Program-made: the position numbers and the translations under genes
Shown here: positions 25,611 through 36,864 of the stretch, piece after piece
How the letters are laid out: each line of letters begins with the position of its first letter
How positions within the stretch are numbered: position 1 is the stretch's first letter
Notes under the pieces: generated by a model
What the model was told of the DNA's origin: nothing
The model's input: only the letters and a program-made list of their open reading frames with translations
Databases searched by the model: none
Assembly: GCA_032207245.1 (NCBI GenBank)
Contig: CM063506.1
Location: 14,815,627-14,879,626, forward strand
Source: Pardosa pseudoannulata
Taxonomy: Eukaryota > Arthropoda > Arachnida > Araneae > Lycosidae
Length of the DNA stretch: 64,000 nucleotides
Reading direction: 5' to 3'

Positions 25611-26049
25611 ATACAGTCAAATATAAGGAACCAATTGATTGTTTTTATGAAAAAGATATACAAGGATTTTAAAAATGGGAAGTCCACAAGGACATATGAT
25701 CCAGTTTAATTTCGATTTAGGAGTGAACAACACCCAGTAGTGTATAAATAATTCAATTTATTCTCGATATGTGAGCTGATGATTTGTATTAAACTACTTA
25801 TCTGTTCGCTTTGTAATAAGTTATGTTGATAGACGAAACAAAGGGAAGATAAGCGTAGTTTATTTATATGTGATATAAGCATAGGACTAAAATCCAGGTA
25901 GTAGAATACTGAATGTCGGAGGACCGAAGTTCATAAGTCCGAATTCCTCTATGGCATGTTCTAAGCAAGGGCTCCTCAAAGTTTGTGTGTCTTCCTCGGA
26001 ACCCTGGGTTTCTACGAAAACGTTTAAACACCATCGGAATTAATGTATA
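25611..26049. other. Spacer with a SINE-like fragment
   Basis: 25900-25975 resembles the family A SINE head in degraded form (CGGAGGACCGAAGTTC, AAGTCCGAATTCC, TATGGCATG). The rest is AT-rich. Confidence 0.4.
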
Positions 26050-26051
26050 TA

Positions 26052-26618
26052 CAGGATGTTTGAAAAATGACCGGTATATTTGAAAAATCAATAAAAAGTT
26101 AACGAACAGTGATAGAAATGAAAGTTTATTGCAATATCCTTGGAACAATATTAAATTTTCAGGCAGACAAACTTTCAAAATTAATTACAATGTTCCCCAA
26201 CAGATGGCGCTGCAATCTGTAAAAAAAAAATTTAAACTATGATATTTTCCAGATATCTACCAGGCTCAGCAATAGTATGGCGTATTCTCAGAACGAAATT
26301 ATCAGAAACTCGTGTAAACGTCTCAGGCGCGATGGCTTCATATGCAGAACAGATGTCCTTCTCCAGTTATCCAATTGTTTCTGGATAGTGGCGGTACACC
26401 TGGTCTTTTAAAAGTCCCCACAGAATAATATCGTAGTTTATATATTTTCAAATTGCAGCGCCATCTGTTGTGGAATATTGTAACTAATTTTTAAAGTTTG
26501 TCTGCCTGAAAATTGACTATTGTCCCAAGCATATTGCAATAAACTGTATATTTCTATCACTGTCCGTTTAGTTTCTTAATGGTTTTTCAAATGTACCTAT
26601 CATTTTTTAAACACCCTG
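26052..26618 (-). mobile_element. Mariner/IS630-type element with ~160-bp inverted repeats and transposase relic
   Basis: Ends CAGGATGTTTGAAAAATGA and, inverted, CAGGGTGTTTAAAAAATGA, flanked by TA (26050-26051, 26619-26620). The inverted similarity extends about 160 bp inward from both ends to ACAGATGGCGCTGCAAT / ATTGCAGCGCCATCTGT. The 567-bp unit looks like an internally deleted transposon keeping only the last part of its gene. Confidence 0.85.
26231..26426 (-). pseudogene. C-terminal remnant of a mariner/IS630-like transposase
   Basis: From 26426 on the minus strand the frame reads ILWGLLKDQVYRHYPETIG, a stop, then LEKDICSAYEAIAPETF and VSDNFVLRIRHTIAEPG before a TAA at 26231-26233. This is the pattern of the C-terminal tail after the DDE domain in insect mariner/Tc3-like proteins (W-G-L-K-D-x-V-Y; I-x-x-A-I; R-x-x-x-N-F-x-x-R). 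All catalytic residues lie in the deleted part. Confidence 0.75.
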
Positions 26619-26689
26619 TATAGGTGTGTGTAAGGGAAAAGTAAACTAAATTGGTAAACTAATGTAGGTATTTTGTATAACCCCCCGAA

Positions 26690-27396
26690 AATGACTCCTT
26701 AAGGCTCGAGAAAGTTCTCAGGCGGTTTCCAATCTACAGTCAAGGGCAAAAAAACCCAAGTCTCTTTGTTTTTCCCTTTTTAACTCATAATGTAAGCAGA
26801 CTACTGGGGCTACAGTTCACGCCCTCAGAAAGGGGTCTAACCAATTAAAACTTTATACTACCCTAGCAGCCAATTAAGGAAATTCCTGAACAAAAAAGAG
26901 ATACATGCTACCGTAGAGAGATTTCTGCTTCAACTCATAAACTAAGCTGACCACAGAATCTACAGGTCACGCCCTCAGGAAGGAGTCTAACCAAATGAAA
27001 CTTTATACTTCCCTAACGACCAATTTAGAAAATTTCCGAACAAAAAGAGATACACGCTACCGGAAACAGATTTCTGCTTTAACTCATAATTTAAGCTGAC
27101 CACTGGAGCTACAGGTCACGCCCTAGGGAAGGAGTCTGACCAAATGAAACTTTATAATGCCCTAGTGGCCAATTAAGATAATTTCCGAACAAAAATGTTG
27201 CCACCTTTTTTTTCGGAATCACGCTACAGGAGACAGATTTCTACTTTAACTCTTAATCTAAGCTGGCCACTGGGGCCACAGTTCCCGCCCTCAAGGGCTC
27301 TAACCAATTAAAACTTTATAATGCCCTAGTGGCCAATTTAGATAATTTCCGAACAAAAAGGAGGTACATGCTACCGGAGACAGATTTCTACTTAGA
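26690..27396 (+). repeat. ~150-bp satellite array, about 4.5 units
   Basis: Indexing on CTTTATA gives 26851, 27001, 27150 and 27314 (spacing 150, 149 and 164; the last unit has a short insertion with a T-run). Each unit has GACCAATTTA.., AATTTCCGAACAAAAA, GCTACCGGAGACAGATTTCT, CTAAGCTGACCACTGG and CAC/CCCGCCCT blocks. A lone inverted monomer lies at 10018-10137. No coding sequence. Confidence 0.9.
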
Positions 27397-27610
27397 TTTT
27401 CATGTTAGTTGATCTCTCCCGTCCCTATAATGAAGGTCTCATTAATCCTCGTGTTGCAGAAAAGTAGAACCTAAGCATTAAACCAAACCAAACCAAAGCC
27501 TATAACTCTACATCTGGTGCACAAACCGTGGATCCCAACCCTGAAAGGAGTCTCGAGTCATTTGTCCTAGTGCTGCAAAAAAGTAAACCGTAGTGTTTCA
27601 AACCAATTAA
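27397..27610 (+). mobile_element. Two 3' fragments of SINE family A
   Basis: 27455-27490 (TCTCATTAATCCTCGTGTTGCAG...) and 27563-27610 (GTCCTAGTGCTGCAAAAAAGTAA) match the tail of the family A SINE; the tRNA heads are missing. Confidence 0.55.
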
Positions 27611-27619
27611 CCCTGCTTC

Positions 27620-27815
27620 AAAAACGATGGCGAATGGGTAGGTGCGGCTTTTCGGTACAGCAGTTCGTGGGTTCGAATCCAGTTACAAGCATAGATATTC
27701 TTAGACTTTTGGAGGCGGCTTTAAGCAGAAGGTTCCGATTTCTTTACCCCTTGTGTAGCAAAGACAAAACAAAAAAAGAGTGTAGCGCTTCATAACTATC
27801 TTCTTACTTCAGGAG
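27620..27815 (+). mobile_element. SINE family A copy
   Basis: ACGATGGCGAATGGGTAGG and the B-box GGTTCGAATCCAG form the tRNA-like head; GGCTTTAAGCAGAAGGTTCC and CCCCTTGTGTAGCAAAG match the family body and tail. Its target duplication is not clear. Confidence 0.75.
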
Positions 27816-27843
27816 AAACACTGTAAGCAGTTATTCTCTAAAC

Positions 27844-28324
27844 CAGGGATGGACAAACTTTTTCGGCCGCGGGCCAAAAATCGAAAGAAAATAAGTTTGG
27901 CGGGCCAAGATAAATTTTTCTAAAATTTTAAAAACTATATACAAGTATCTAACGGTTTAAATACGTTAATGAGATGAATGAAATTGCGATTTCATTTTTA
28001 AAAGTTCCTTATACTGAGGTTCGAAGTGAGATGTACTGATTTTAAGGAACGATGCTAAATGCTCATCTGTCAGTCTACTTCTGAAATTATTCTTTCTAAG
28101 GTTCAAAGTTAAAAACACTTGTTCCCATATAAGAAGCAAATATACCGCTGATCGTCTGGGAGTGAGATAATAAATTTGGGATATAATATTTAAGCAAAGT
28201 AGAAAAGGAGATGGATATATAATGTATAAATATATATTTCTATAATTTTATTCGGGCCAGCACCTTAAAATTCTATCCGTGGGCCGGATAAAACCTTCCG
28301 GTGGCCGTAGTTTGCCCGTCCTTG
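27844..28324 (-). mobile_element. hAT element, 481 bp, with 8-bp target duplication and transposase relic
   Basis: Ends CAGGGATGGACAAACTTTTT and, inverted, CAAGGACGGGCAAACTACGG; flanks CTCTAAAC (27836-27843) and CTCCAAAC (28325-28332) are an 8-bp duplication with one mismatch. The CAGGG.TGGGCAAACT terminus is a known hAT type. An internally deleted copy retaining the 3' end of the gene on the minus strand. Confidence 0.9.
27966..28181 (-). pseudogene. hAT transposase C-terminal (dimerisation-region) remnant
   Basis: The minus-strand frame of 71 codons to a TAA at 27966 reads ...AVYLLLIWEQVFLTLNLRKNNF, RSRLTDEHLASFLKISTSH, FEPQYKELLKMKSQFH. The order W/C-E-Q-x-F, then R-S-R-L-T-D-E-H-L, then a short hydrophobic helix is the conserved end of hAT transposases (Charlie/GTF2IRD2-like branch). 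The usual Cys before EQ is Trp here. The catalytic region is absent. Confidence 0.85.
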
Positions 28325-28339
28325 CTCCAAACTATGAAA

Positions 28340-28923
28340 CTTTAGATCTAATAGGTGGCATTTCCATTCCTAAGTGAAAAAACTGCTCTCTCCGATAAAA
28401 AAAAACTTTCAGAAATGGAAATAATTTCGTACACTAATTTTCGAATACGAAAATTCTTTATCGCGATGTTTAATTACATTTATCAAACCTGGCTGGACAA
28501 AGCATTTGCAAAATTCAAACACATGATTTCGCTATTTTTTTCCTCATATTTGAATTGCACTGGTTCTTGATTAGATCCATTTGCATATAAGTTGGGATTC
28601 ACCGTTTATGATGATAACCGAAATAAAGAAAGAAATGTGCCTATTAAAGATTTAAACTATGTAAATTCTGCTCCGAATTTATTTGTAGGGGTTATCAGTT
28701 TTTCTGCACACATTTCCGATAATCATCTCTTCAGTGAATTTCCTTTGATGAAACCACCTGCTCATATCAGAGCCTCGGTGATTGTCGAGTACATCAACGG
28801 TTTTTATATTTGTATTCGCCAAATGATGTTTCCAATTTGTACTTCGTTTTGTATTAAGTTTATATCCAATTTCAAATCATATTTTGCCCAAAAAAAGGTT
28901 TGAAATTTTGCTAAGATGAATAC

Positions 28924-28959
<36 letters not shown>

Positions 28960-30640
28960 TAAAAAATAGAGCTGGATTTTAGAATTTGGCGACATCGCCC
29001 ACGCTTGGCGTGCCCACTGAACTTGGTTCGGAGGGCCTCCTGAACTGGGATTTAGCCGAAATGTTAAAATTCAGCTCTGAAATTTATATAAATACTTTTC
29101 TTACATACTGTTAGGTTGGATGGGTTACAAGGCTCGACTGAAGAACAGGTGCCCCCGCCAACTTGGCGATAACGCTCTGCCATGGTAGCCTAACATTTTA
29201 TCCTGATCTCGCTGTGTCCAAACAATCTGTATCTATATTTTAATTTATATTATATTTGTATCCAGCTCTTCTTGTGGAACCCATTTCTTATATATTAAAT
29301 GCGCGTAATGCTTAAAAATATTAGATATAATGAACCATTAAATGTTCACTATCGGTAAATTTAATAATTTGGAACTGTTGGCTTTGTAAACTGTTAAGGG
29401 ATTAATTGTCCATAAATGTAAAAGCCCGCTTTCTCAGTGGTTTTAGTTAATTAAGAAAATGTATATAATTCTATTACAATGGCGCAATCTACATCAATTA
29501 AAGTCGCCCAATTAAACATCGCCAATAATTTCACCAAATTTGCCAAGGGGCACCCTATTCTTCAGTAATATCGTGTCACAAAACTATTCGTGTGGACAGC
29601 ATGTGATCTGTGGACCGTGAGTTTTTTTAAATATAAAATAGTTTTATATATAAAAAACACTTAGTAGTATATTTTTATACAATTTGTTTTCTAAATAATA
29701 GAGTATTTTACAAATTCAAGCCAAAATGCCGCCTCTAAAATTTGCAACATCAAGCATTTGTATTTATGACATTTGTGCTAATGTATTAAATTTGATCAAG
29801 TCACTGCTTTTTCAACAGTTAATTTCCATTCAACATTTTTTTTTATATAGAATCCCAGTTCCGGGGGCCGGCCGCCATGTTTTGGGCTCTATTTTTGTAC
29901 AAGTGATCGCCAAATTGTCACCAAGTGATGTTTACAATTTGTGCTCCGTTTTGTATTAAGTTTATACCCAATTTCAAAGGGGAAAAAAAGGTTTGAAATT
30001 TTGTTAAGATGAATACAAAATTTAAATTTGAGTTTTTAATGTATTTAAAGGCTTTTGTACTTTTTATTGAATTTTACGGAATTTTTGCAATAGGTGCAAA
30101 GTAAGTAAAATATAAGCATTGGTTAGTTATATTTAGGCAATTATGCTTATAAAATATTTAGTTATATTTATAAAATATGGTTGCTATTTAATGAAATTAT
30201 TTCATAACTATCAAAAGATTAAAAAGTAATGAAGTGCGGTACAAATTACTTCTAGAAATTATTAGTTTTGTTATCAAGAAGAGCAAGGTTTGACAGAAAA
30301 GTGGGTTCTAGAATTTGGTGACATCGCCCACGTTTGGCGTGTCTACTGAACTAGATTCGGTGGGGGACCCGAACTGGGATATGGTCTTTTTTTCCCATGA
30401 TTACATCAAAGAGCTTTTTAATTCGCTTTGTATAATTTTCAAAAGTACAAAACAAAAAGCTATCAAGTGGAAGAAAAAAAAGTCCCAGATTTCTGCAGAG
30501 CAAAGATTAGCAGTAATTAGGTGATTCAAATCGCGACCTTTCACGGTAGATTTCGGTAAAAAAAATATCCCAAACATACGTGAGAAAAAACTAAGATTTA
30601 GCAGGTTTAATCTCATATCTAGATTCTTAATATTTTGTTG
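28340..30640. repeat. Region with long direct repeats, class unknown
   Basis: Two blocks recur ~1.1-1.3 kb apart in the same orientation. TTTTGTATTAAGTTTATA.CCAATTTCA with AAGGTTTGAAATTTTG.TAAGATGAATAC occurs at about 28847-28925 and 29948-30020. ATTTGG.GACATCGCCCACG with GGCGTG..ACTGAACT occurs at about 28983-29030 and 30312-30355. Between them 29110-29190 is GC-richer. A poly(A) run lies at 28929-28958. The layout suggests two copies of one retroposon-like unit. The open frames (28355-28570, 28592-28903, 29726-29959, 30315-30524) show no domain. Confidence 0.5.
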
Positions 30641-30832
30641 TAATGATGTAATACTTATTCCGGTTCTATAATCCAGCTTAACTGAGATCTAGATTATGTT
30701 GCCATATGATATGATAGTTGAAATTTCATTATCTAATTATACATAAATATACAATGTTGTTGATATTTCCGAAACAGTTTAAACTCTTTGTTTCATAAAC
30801 ATTATTATAGTTTAAGGAGTGCCAGATTATTA

Positions 30833-31016
<184 letters not shown>

Positions 31017-31372
31017 TGTAATATTAAAATTCTTTATTTGCATATTTTAATATTAATTTAATAACTTCTGTTCATAAATTACCTTGGAGTTTGCGCGGTA
31101 ATTCTGATTTTCCCTGCAGACACGCTATAGATTTAATTTTGCCTTTGTCTGTACTCCTTTAGCCAATAATAAACGCGTTCTCTTGAAACATGGGCATTTT
31201 TTATCACGTGTTCAAATGTGCTTAAGGATTATTCCTAGTCTTTTTACCTGGAAATTCCTACTTATAAAGTGTGTGTGCACAATGTTCTCAAGGTGCATGT
31301 CTGTTGTATTGATTTGATGTATCGTCACCAGAAATAAAATGTGTTGTTCTTTTCGATGAATCTCGCCCCTAT
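31017..31372 (+). mobile_element. LTR-like unit, family T (copy 2)
   Basis: Starts TGTAATATTAAAAT and ends CTCGCCCCTA; carries CCAGAAATAAAATGTGTTG near 31328. Collinear with 7323-7678 (inverted) and 55120-55502. Microsatellites lie on both sides. Confidence 0.6.
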
Positions 31373-31376
31373 TTCA

Positions 31377-31652
<276 letters not shown>

Positions 31653-31653
<1 letters not shown>

Positions 31654-31989
31654 CATGGACGAGTGGTTAAGACATGGATGACGAATTTCCTTTCATGTAT
31701 AAAAATTACTTTATTGTAATCCTTCTGTTCATAGCTATGCCGTTTAGAAACCCTTTGTTCTCATAATTTGAAACGACAAGCTTGGAGGATGTCATCAGCC
31801 CGAGTTCTCGCACAGAACTGTCTCTTTTGGCGTTGCTACCTAAGCAAAATTCCTATATCTGCTTCCGCGTCAGCTTTTTTACTCTGTATTGTTCCGCTCT
31901 AGGGTGTGTCTTTCTCCTATTACGTTATCGTTAATGAGATCCAACTATTTTTAATTACAACTAGCTTAATTCTTAACCCCCATTTTTAA

Positions 31990-31994
<5 letters not shown>
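31653..31994 (-). other. Possible LTR-like unit between microsatellites
   Basis: On the minus strand the unit carries an AATAAAG signal near 31715 and sits between a CA/TA array and a TA array like the family T and T2 units. Its termini are not clear (minus end CATGTTA, start in the CA run). No relative in the window. Confidence 0.3.
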
Positions 31995-32087
<93 letters not shown>

Positions 32088-32103
32088 CATACATACATAT
32101 ACA
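31995..32103. repeat. (CA)n-(TA)n microsatellite
   Basis: CA repeats to about 32026, then TA, ending in CATA repeats. Confidence 0.98.
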
Positions 32104-32107
32104 TATA

Positions 32108-32278
32108 CGAAAGACATACGATGCCGATTGCGTAAGCAGTTGCTCTTCGGAACTTGAATTCTGGCTTCGAATCCTGCTAATGGCATAGCTGTTCGTAATT
32201 CTCCTAAGATGTAGGTTTCGGTCTCATTAGTCTTCGTGTAGCGAAAAGGAAGACCATAGCGCTTCAAACCAATCAACC
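32108..32278 (+). mobile_element. SINE family A copy
   Basis: Degraded head (GATGCCGATTGCGTAAG; B-box CTTCGAATCCTG), GGCATAGCTGTTCGTA, ATGTAGGTTTCGGTCTCATTA and tail CGTGTAGCGAAA match the family. Confidence 0.7.
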
Positions 32279-32910
32279 AGCTTTTATATATAAAAATTTT
32301 ATGTATTTTTTTATATCTGATTAGCAATTATGCATAGAATTTACCAGTATTCTTATCAATTATTTATATTTTTTGCATTTTATTAATCAGTAAATTTGAT
32401 ATAAATAATCCATTGCAGCTCTATCGTTTTAAAAATGAATGACATTAACGGACAATATGTTTTTGTTGGCAGACATTCGAGATATCTCCACAGCTAACGA
32501 TTGGCTTGTGATATAAATACATAATTGGGCAAGAGATAAATAAGAAACGGTTCTCTGAAAAAAATAAAAAATAAACCCATCTTTCCTCTCACAGTCACGA
32601 ATGTTTCACATTATTTCACCGGATTATAAAGGAGTGCCTAAGCACGTCCTTAATATTTCTTTAGCCTTATTTTATCGGAGTTCTGTCCTAGAAATAAATC
32701 ACTTTTCTGAGATTGTGTATGTTATTTGTGCTTTCCCAAAACAGCGTTAAGACGCATGTTTATTTGCTTTTTAAAACTTTGACCAGGCATGTCCGACCCG
32801 TGATTTCCGAGCAAAAACAGAAATATAACTTAAATAAATAGTTTATGTATACCTCTGTGAGTTGTTTACCCCTTGATATATAATGACATCTGGGAGATTT
32901 CAGACATTTT
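32279..32910. other. AT-rich spacer
   Basis: No gene or repeat recognised before the tandem array at 32917. Confidence 0.4.
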
Positions 32911-32916
32911 ATTCGA

Positions 32917-33378
32917 CAATGTAGACTTGGACGTCTCCGAAACGTCAAGAACTATCTCCGGCAGACGTCAAATCATTTAACTATTTAACTCGTGATTCGA
33001 TTCTGTTTTGTAGATTCTTGAAAATGGTATCTGATGAACGTACAATATTAAATTGTACAGATTGTTAAAGCAATGTAGACTTGGACGTCTCCGAAACGTC
33101 AAGAACTATCTCCGGCAGATGTCAAATCATTTAATTATTTAACTCGTGATTTAATTCTGTTTTGAAAATTCTTAAAAATGGTATCTGATGAAAATACAAT
33201 GTTAAATTGTACAGATTGTTTAAACAATGTAGACTTGGACGTCTCCGAAACGTCAAGAACTATCTCCGGCAGACGTCAAATCATTTAATTATTTAACTCG
33301 TGATTCGATTCCATTTTGTAGATTCTTGAAAATGGTATCTGGTGAAGGTACAATATTAAATTGTACAGATTGTTTAAG
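32917..33378 (+). repeat. ~154-164-bp tandem repeat, three units
   Basis: Units begin with CAATGTAGACTTGGACGTCT at 32917, 33071 and 33235. Each contains GACGTCTCCGAAACGTC, CTATCTCCGGCAGA.GTCAAA, a conserved AATGGTATCTG.TGAA block and the inverted pair GTACAAT...ATTGTAC (one GTAC arm mutated in unit 2). Identity between units is high (few differences per unit), so the duplication is recent. No coding sequence. Confidence 0.92.
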
Positions 33379-33494
33379 GAGTTAGATGTTCATTCACAAA
33401 GATATGATGTCTTAATTGGGCAGGACAAGTTATTTCTGTGAACAACAGTAACATATCCAAATAAATAACAGTAACCAAATAATACAAGAAGGGG

Positions 33495-33677
33495 AGGCAT
33501 CGTTTGATGTTGGGCGGACCGTGACCTTCGAGAGGTTCTCGAAGGTCACGGGCGGACCCACTCACAGAGGACTGCTTTAAGACCAAGAATTGGAGGAACC
33601 TGGCAGCAAGCAGGGGTGTCTGGAATCGACTGGGGCAGAAAGACTTGATTCACTCCAGCCTATCGCGCCATGAATGA
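33495..33677 (+). pseudogene. 3' end of a non-LTR retrotransposon (reverse-transcriptase C-terminus) with hairpin insert
   Basis: The plus frame from 33570 reads DCFKTKNWRNLAASRGVWN, RLGQKDLIHSSLSRH and stops at 33675-33677. The pattern D-x-x-x-x-x-N-W-R-x-x-A-x-x-R-x-x-W, about 15 residues, L-S-x-H-stop is the usual C-terminal tail of RTE/CR1-like ORF2 proteins. It is interrupted upstream by the hairpin at 33521-33549. The catalytic reverse transcriptase is not present. Confidence 0.65.
33512..33558. mobile_element. 29-bp hairpin flanked by perfect 9-bp direct repeats
   Basis: GGGCGGACC occurs at 33512-33520 and 33550-33558. Between them, 33521-33549 is a perfect inverted repeat: arms GTGACCTTCGAGA and TCTCGAAGGTCAC around GGT. 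It interrupts the non-LTR fragment. A 9-bp duplication around terminal inverted repeats is the footprint of an insertion, and 9 bp suits Mutator-like elements, but 29 bp is far shorter than a normal MITE. The arm motif recurs at 1428-1467. Confidence 0.7.
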
Positions 33678-34148
33678 TGAAGACAATTCTCCCTGAAAAC
33701 AAATTCTAGTACTTTTTAGTGAAATAACTTTTATTCCAGTATAACGAATGTAAAATCTTATAAAATGAACTGAATTCAAAAAGTTTAAAATCTAAAAAAA
33801 GGTACATTTTCTTACAAATTTGATGAATAAAATAGTAATATAATTTATAAAAGAAATGTATTATATTCATTGATTGCACTGACGTCTTGGAAATATTCAT
33901 ACAAAATTCCTTTATTTTTAGGTGGATTTATTAATAACTGTATATACACTTCTTTAGAAACACTCAAATAAATTTATAATTTTCTATAAATGACTATGGT
34001 TGTTTAGAATGAATTGCTTTCTTAACCTGGGTGTAATTCAAGATTTTTATAAAAGCTATACATTTTTACAATTTGCAGAACACCTACTATTTTTTTTAAA
34101 TAAAAATTGAAAAATCGAGTTTTTATAGCTGAGAACATCCCAATTCCC
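33678..34148. other. AT-rich spacer
   Basis: No feature recognised; the short minus frame at 33706-33900 is low complexity. Confidence 0.4.
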
Positions 34149-34152
34149 CTAA

Positions 34153-34165
34153 CCCCTTAATGTAC

Positions 34166-34200
<35 letters not shown>

Positions 34201-34506
34201 AAAAAGGCCGGCCAAAAAAATCAATTTTTAATGTAAAAAACACAATTTAGAACGTTGAATTTAGAAAAAAAAATATATTTTTTATACTTGAATAAGTAAG
34301 TGTTATAGCTTACAATCCCATGTAAATAATAAATATCAATAAAACGATTGTTTTTTTTGTTTACATTGTTGTTTTCAATTCTCGATTGCATTCGAGTGTG
34401 AAAAATTATAGCAACATAAAGTACAACGCTGCTCGAATTATCTCGAGTGTGCACAGTTTGGCCAGTTTAGCGCGCTCGAGTTATCTCGAACGTTCACGTT
34501 AAGGGT
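34153..34506. mobile_element. piggyBac-like element, family A, copy 2
   Basis: The left end CCCCTTAATGTACAG is preceded by CTAA (mutated TTAA). The right end ACGTTAAGGGT runs into TTAA at 34507-34510. Internal sequence matches 4730-5228 over the right half, including the GTTTGGCCAGTTTAGCGCGC block and CTCGAGTTATCTCGA. A poly(T) run at 34168-34199 is specific to this copy. The frame 34221-34454 on the minus strand is shared repeat sequence. Confidence 0.8.
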
Positions 34507-34510
34507 TTAA

Positions 34511-36860
34511 TTATATTTGCAAGTTTCTCCAGCGTTCCACTTTTGTAAAAAATAAAATAGACTACCCATAAATTACTATGTTTTTCAATGATATTTTACT
34601 AGCTGCCACTCCATATTATATACTCCAGGATATGTTCTAATTTCCCTAAGTTTCTCTACTAGTTACCTTTATTCACTGACAAGTTTTAAAACAGTCCCAG
34701 AGACAGAGCCCGAGCAAGACAAAATTGAGCCTGGTGTTTATTCAGGGCCTCCCACTTGAAGTATAAGGTTTTATCAATTTGTATTGATTATAACAACTTT
34801 CCTTACATAATGAATGATAAGTTTATAAATATAAAAAAAAGTATAAATTTGACATTTGATTTTTATAATTTCGAATAAGAATAAAAAATTATCATTTGTT
34901 TTAATATAACTTTCTGAGTAATTCATGAAATATTGTTTGAAAAATTAACCAGAAAGATTTTTAAAATTTTGTTAATTAAAGAACTTAAATTTTAAAATTT
35001 AGATATAAAATTACGACGTTCCCCAAAACAGGAGGCCCAAGGGAACGGCTAAGTCAACACGTGTTTTAGTTGAATCTTGCCCAGATATGAAGAATTCACC
35101 TTTAGAATAATCCGTGATAAGCTCACTTGTTGAATAATTTTTTATGAAAGAATCAGACTAACTTTGATAATTTTTGGATGTATATTTAGATTAAAATACC
35201 TCATAACACCTTTATAAACTGTATATTTATATTCATATCAAGTTGACTGTCTAACTCTTCTTACGAACATATTTTCAGCCTTGCACGTCTCCGGGAGATT
35301 CTATTTCGCATTTTTATGTCACTGTATTTCCCATGATCCTTTGTCCAGATTATTTCTATTCAACATGTGGAACACCTGTCGATGACATATCTCTCTCAAC
35401 TTATCCATCTGCTTGTCAGTTGTTGTTTCCAGTATGTACGTCTATGAGGTCAAATGTTTTGTATTAGTTGGTGACGCTAACTTTCCGAGGAACTAATGTC
35501 TTAAACACTTGATTTTACTTTAAAGAGAGCTTAATCCCTTTGAGCAGTTTTTAAAATTTATGATTGTTTTATTAAATACTCTGCATATTCTAAAATGATA
35601 CTACTACGAGTGGATTTTGAGAGAAAAAAAAAACAACATTTGAGAGATAGATTATTAAAACGTTTTTAACTAAAAACATTTTTGAAAAATTAAAAAATAT
35701 TTTTTCCTATTCAATTTTTAGTATTTTACCAGTTTTTTTTATTATATTCACACTATTCTGTATAGCTTTAGCGATTTTATTTGTAATTAAATAATTGGTT
35801 CTAAAGACAAATTTCAATTTATATGCAAAAATTTACTAAAAAACATGAATTACTTTATATTTTAAATTAAAAAATATACTATTAATTTATTTTAAAATCC
35901 CTCCCTTATACTTGAATATACACATTTTCAAATAGGTATAAAAAATTCAGATATGTATACAATTAAACCCTTTTATTAATTTTTGTTTCAGTTTGCATTT
36001 TGAATAAGTAAACACCATATAAGATAAATAATTTTAAAGATTTCAAATTAAAATAAATATTTAAAAAATAATCAAAAATTTTTTAATTTTACATGCAATC
36101 AATATCTTGCTATATTTTTATATACAAATTATATCTTGTTATATATACAACCCTTTTTTTTTACAAATTTAGCTCATTATAATCATTGATACATTTTATG
36201 AGCTTCAGCGAAGGAAAATTCACGAGGAAAAATTGGCAAAGCATATTATAAGATATATATTTACATCACTATGATAATACTTGCTTAAAACTGTTTTTTT
36301 TTTAATATTCCTAGTACATTATAAATATATAAGTAACAAAATTTCATATTGTTAGTTAAAATTTTTAGAACAGTAATATTATTAAAAGTATTTCTTCAAT
36401 TCCTAAGGCCTTATGTTCACAGAACCTTTTTTTAAAAATATCCTGCAGCTTAAGTACTTCCTTTTTTATTCAAATGTTTATACATTACATTCTCTTCTTT
36501 TAGAGTCGTTTTTAAATTAGAGTCATTGAAGCGAATGAAATAATGAAGGCTGTCTTAACAATTCATTTAAAGAGACACAATCTTGATAAAACGACTTTTT
36601 TTATATATTTCTAATTATTATATCGTGTTAAAATTTTGTTACGATTTATTTCATGTGACAAAAAAAAATAATATTGTAAGCAAAAAATTGAAAAATCGAT
36701 ATTTTTTGCCAAAATAAGAGTTTCAAGTGCATTTATAACAAAATTGGAAAAGAGGTATTTGAAAATACAGGATGGGGAATTGATAGTTTTCATAATTAAT
36801 CTATTAGAAAGGTAAAAAAAAAGCTCATCTTTTTAAATGTAAACAATTGTTTCTATATCA
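34511..36860. other. 2.3 kb AT-rich DNA without genes
   Basis: No coding frame above chance. A small GC-richer pair near 34690-34755 and 35018-35045 (GGGCCTCCC / GGAGGCCC) might be ends of an eroded element but was not resolved. Confidence 0.4.
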
Positions 36861-36864
36861 ACTA

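Noticed and set aside
25864..26178. 104-codon minus-strand frame
   Set aside because: Crosses the edge of the mariner-type element and a SINE-like fragment; the real relic is in another frame at 26231-26426.
32917..33378. CRISPR array
   Set aside because: Repeats are contiguous ~154-164-bp units without spacers, in a eukaryotic TE context.
33519..33551. Heat-shock element (inverted nGAAn/TTC units) in the hairpin
   Set aside because: The TTC and GAA triplets do not keep the required 5-bp spacing.
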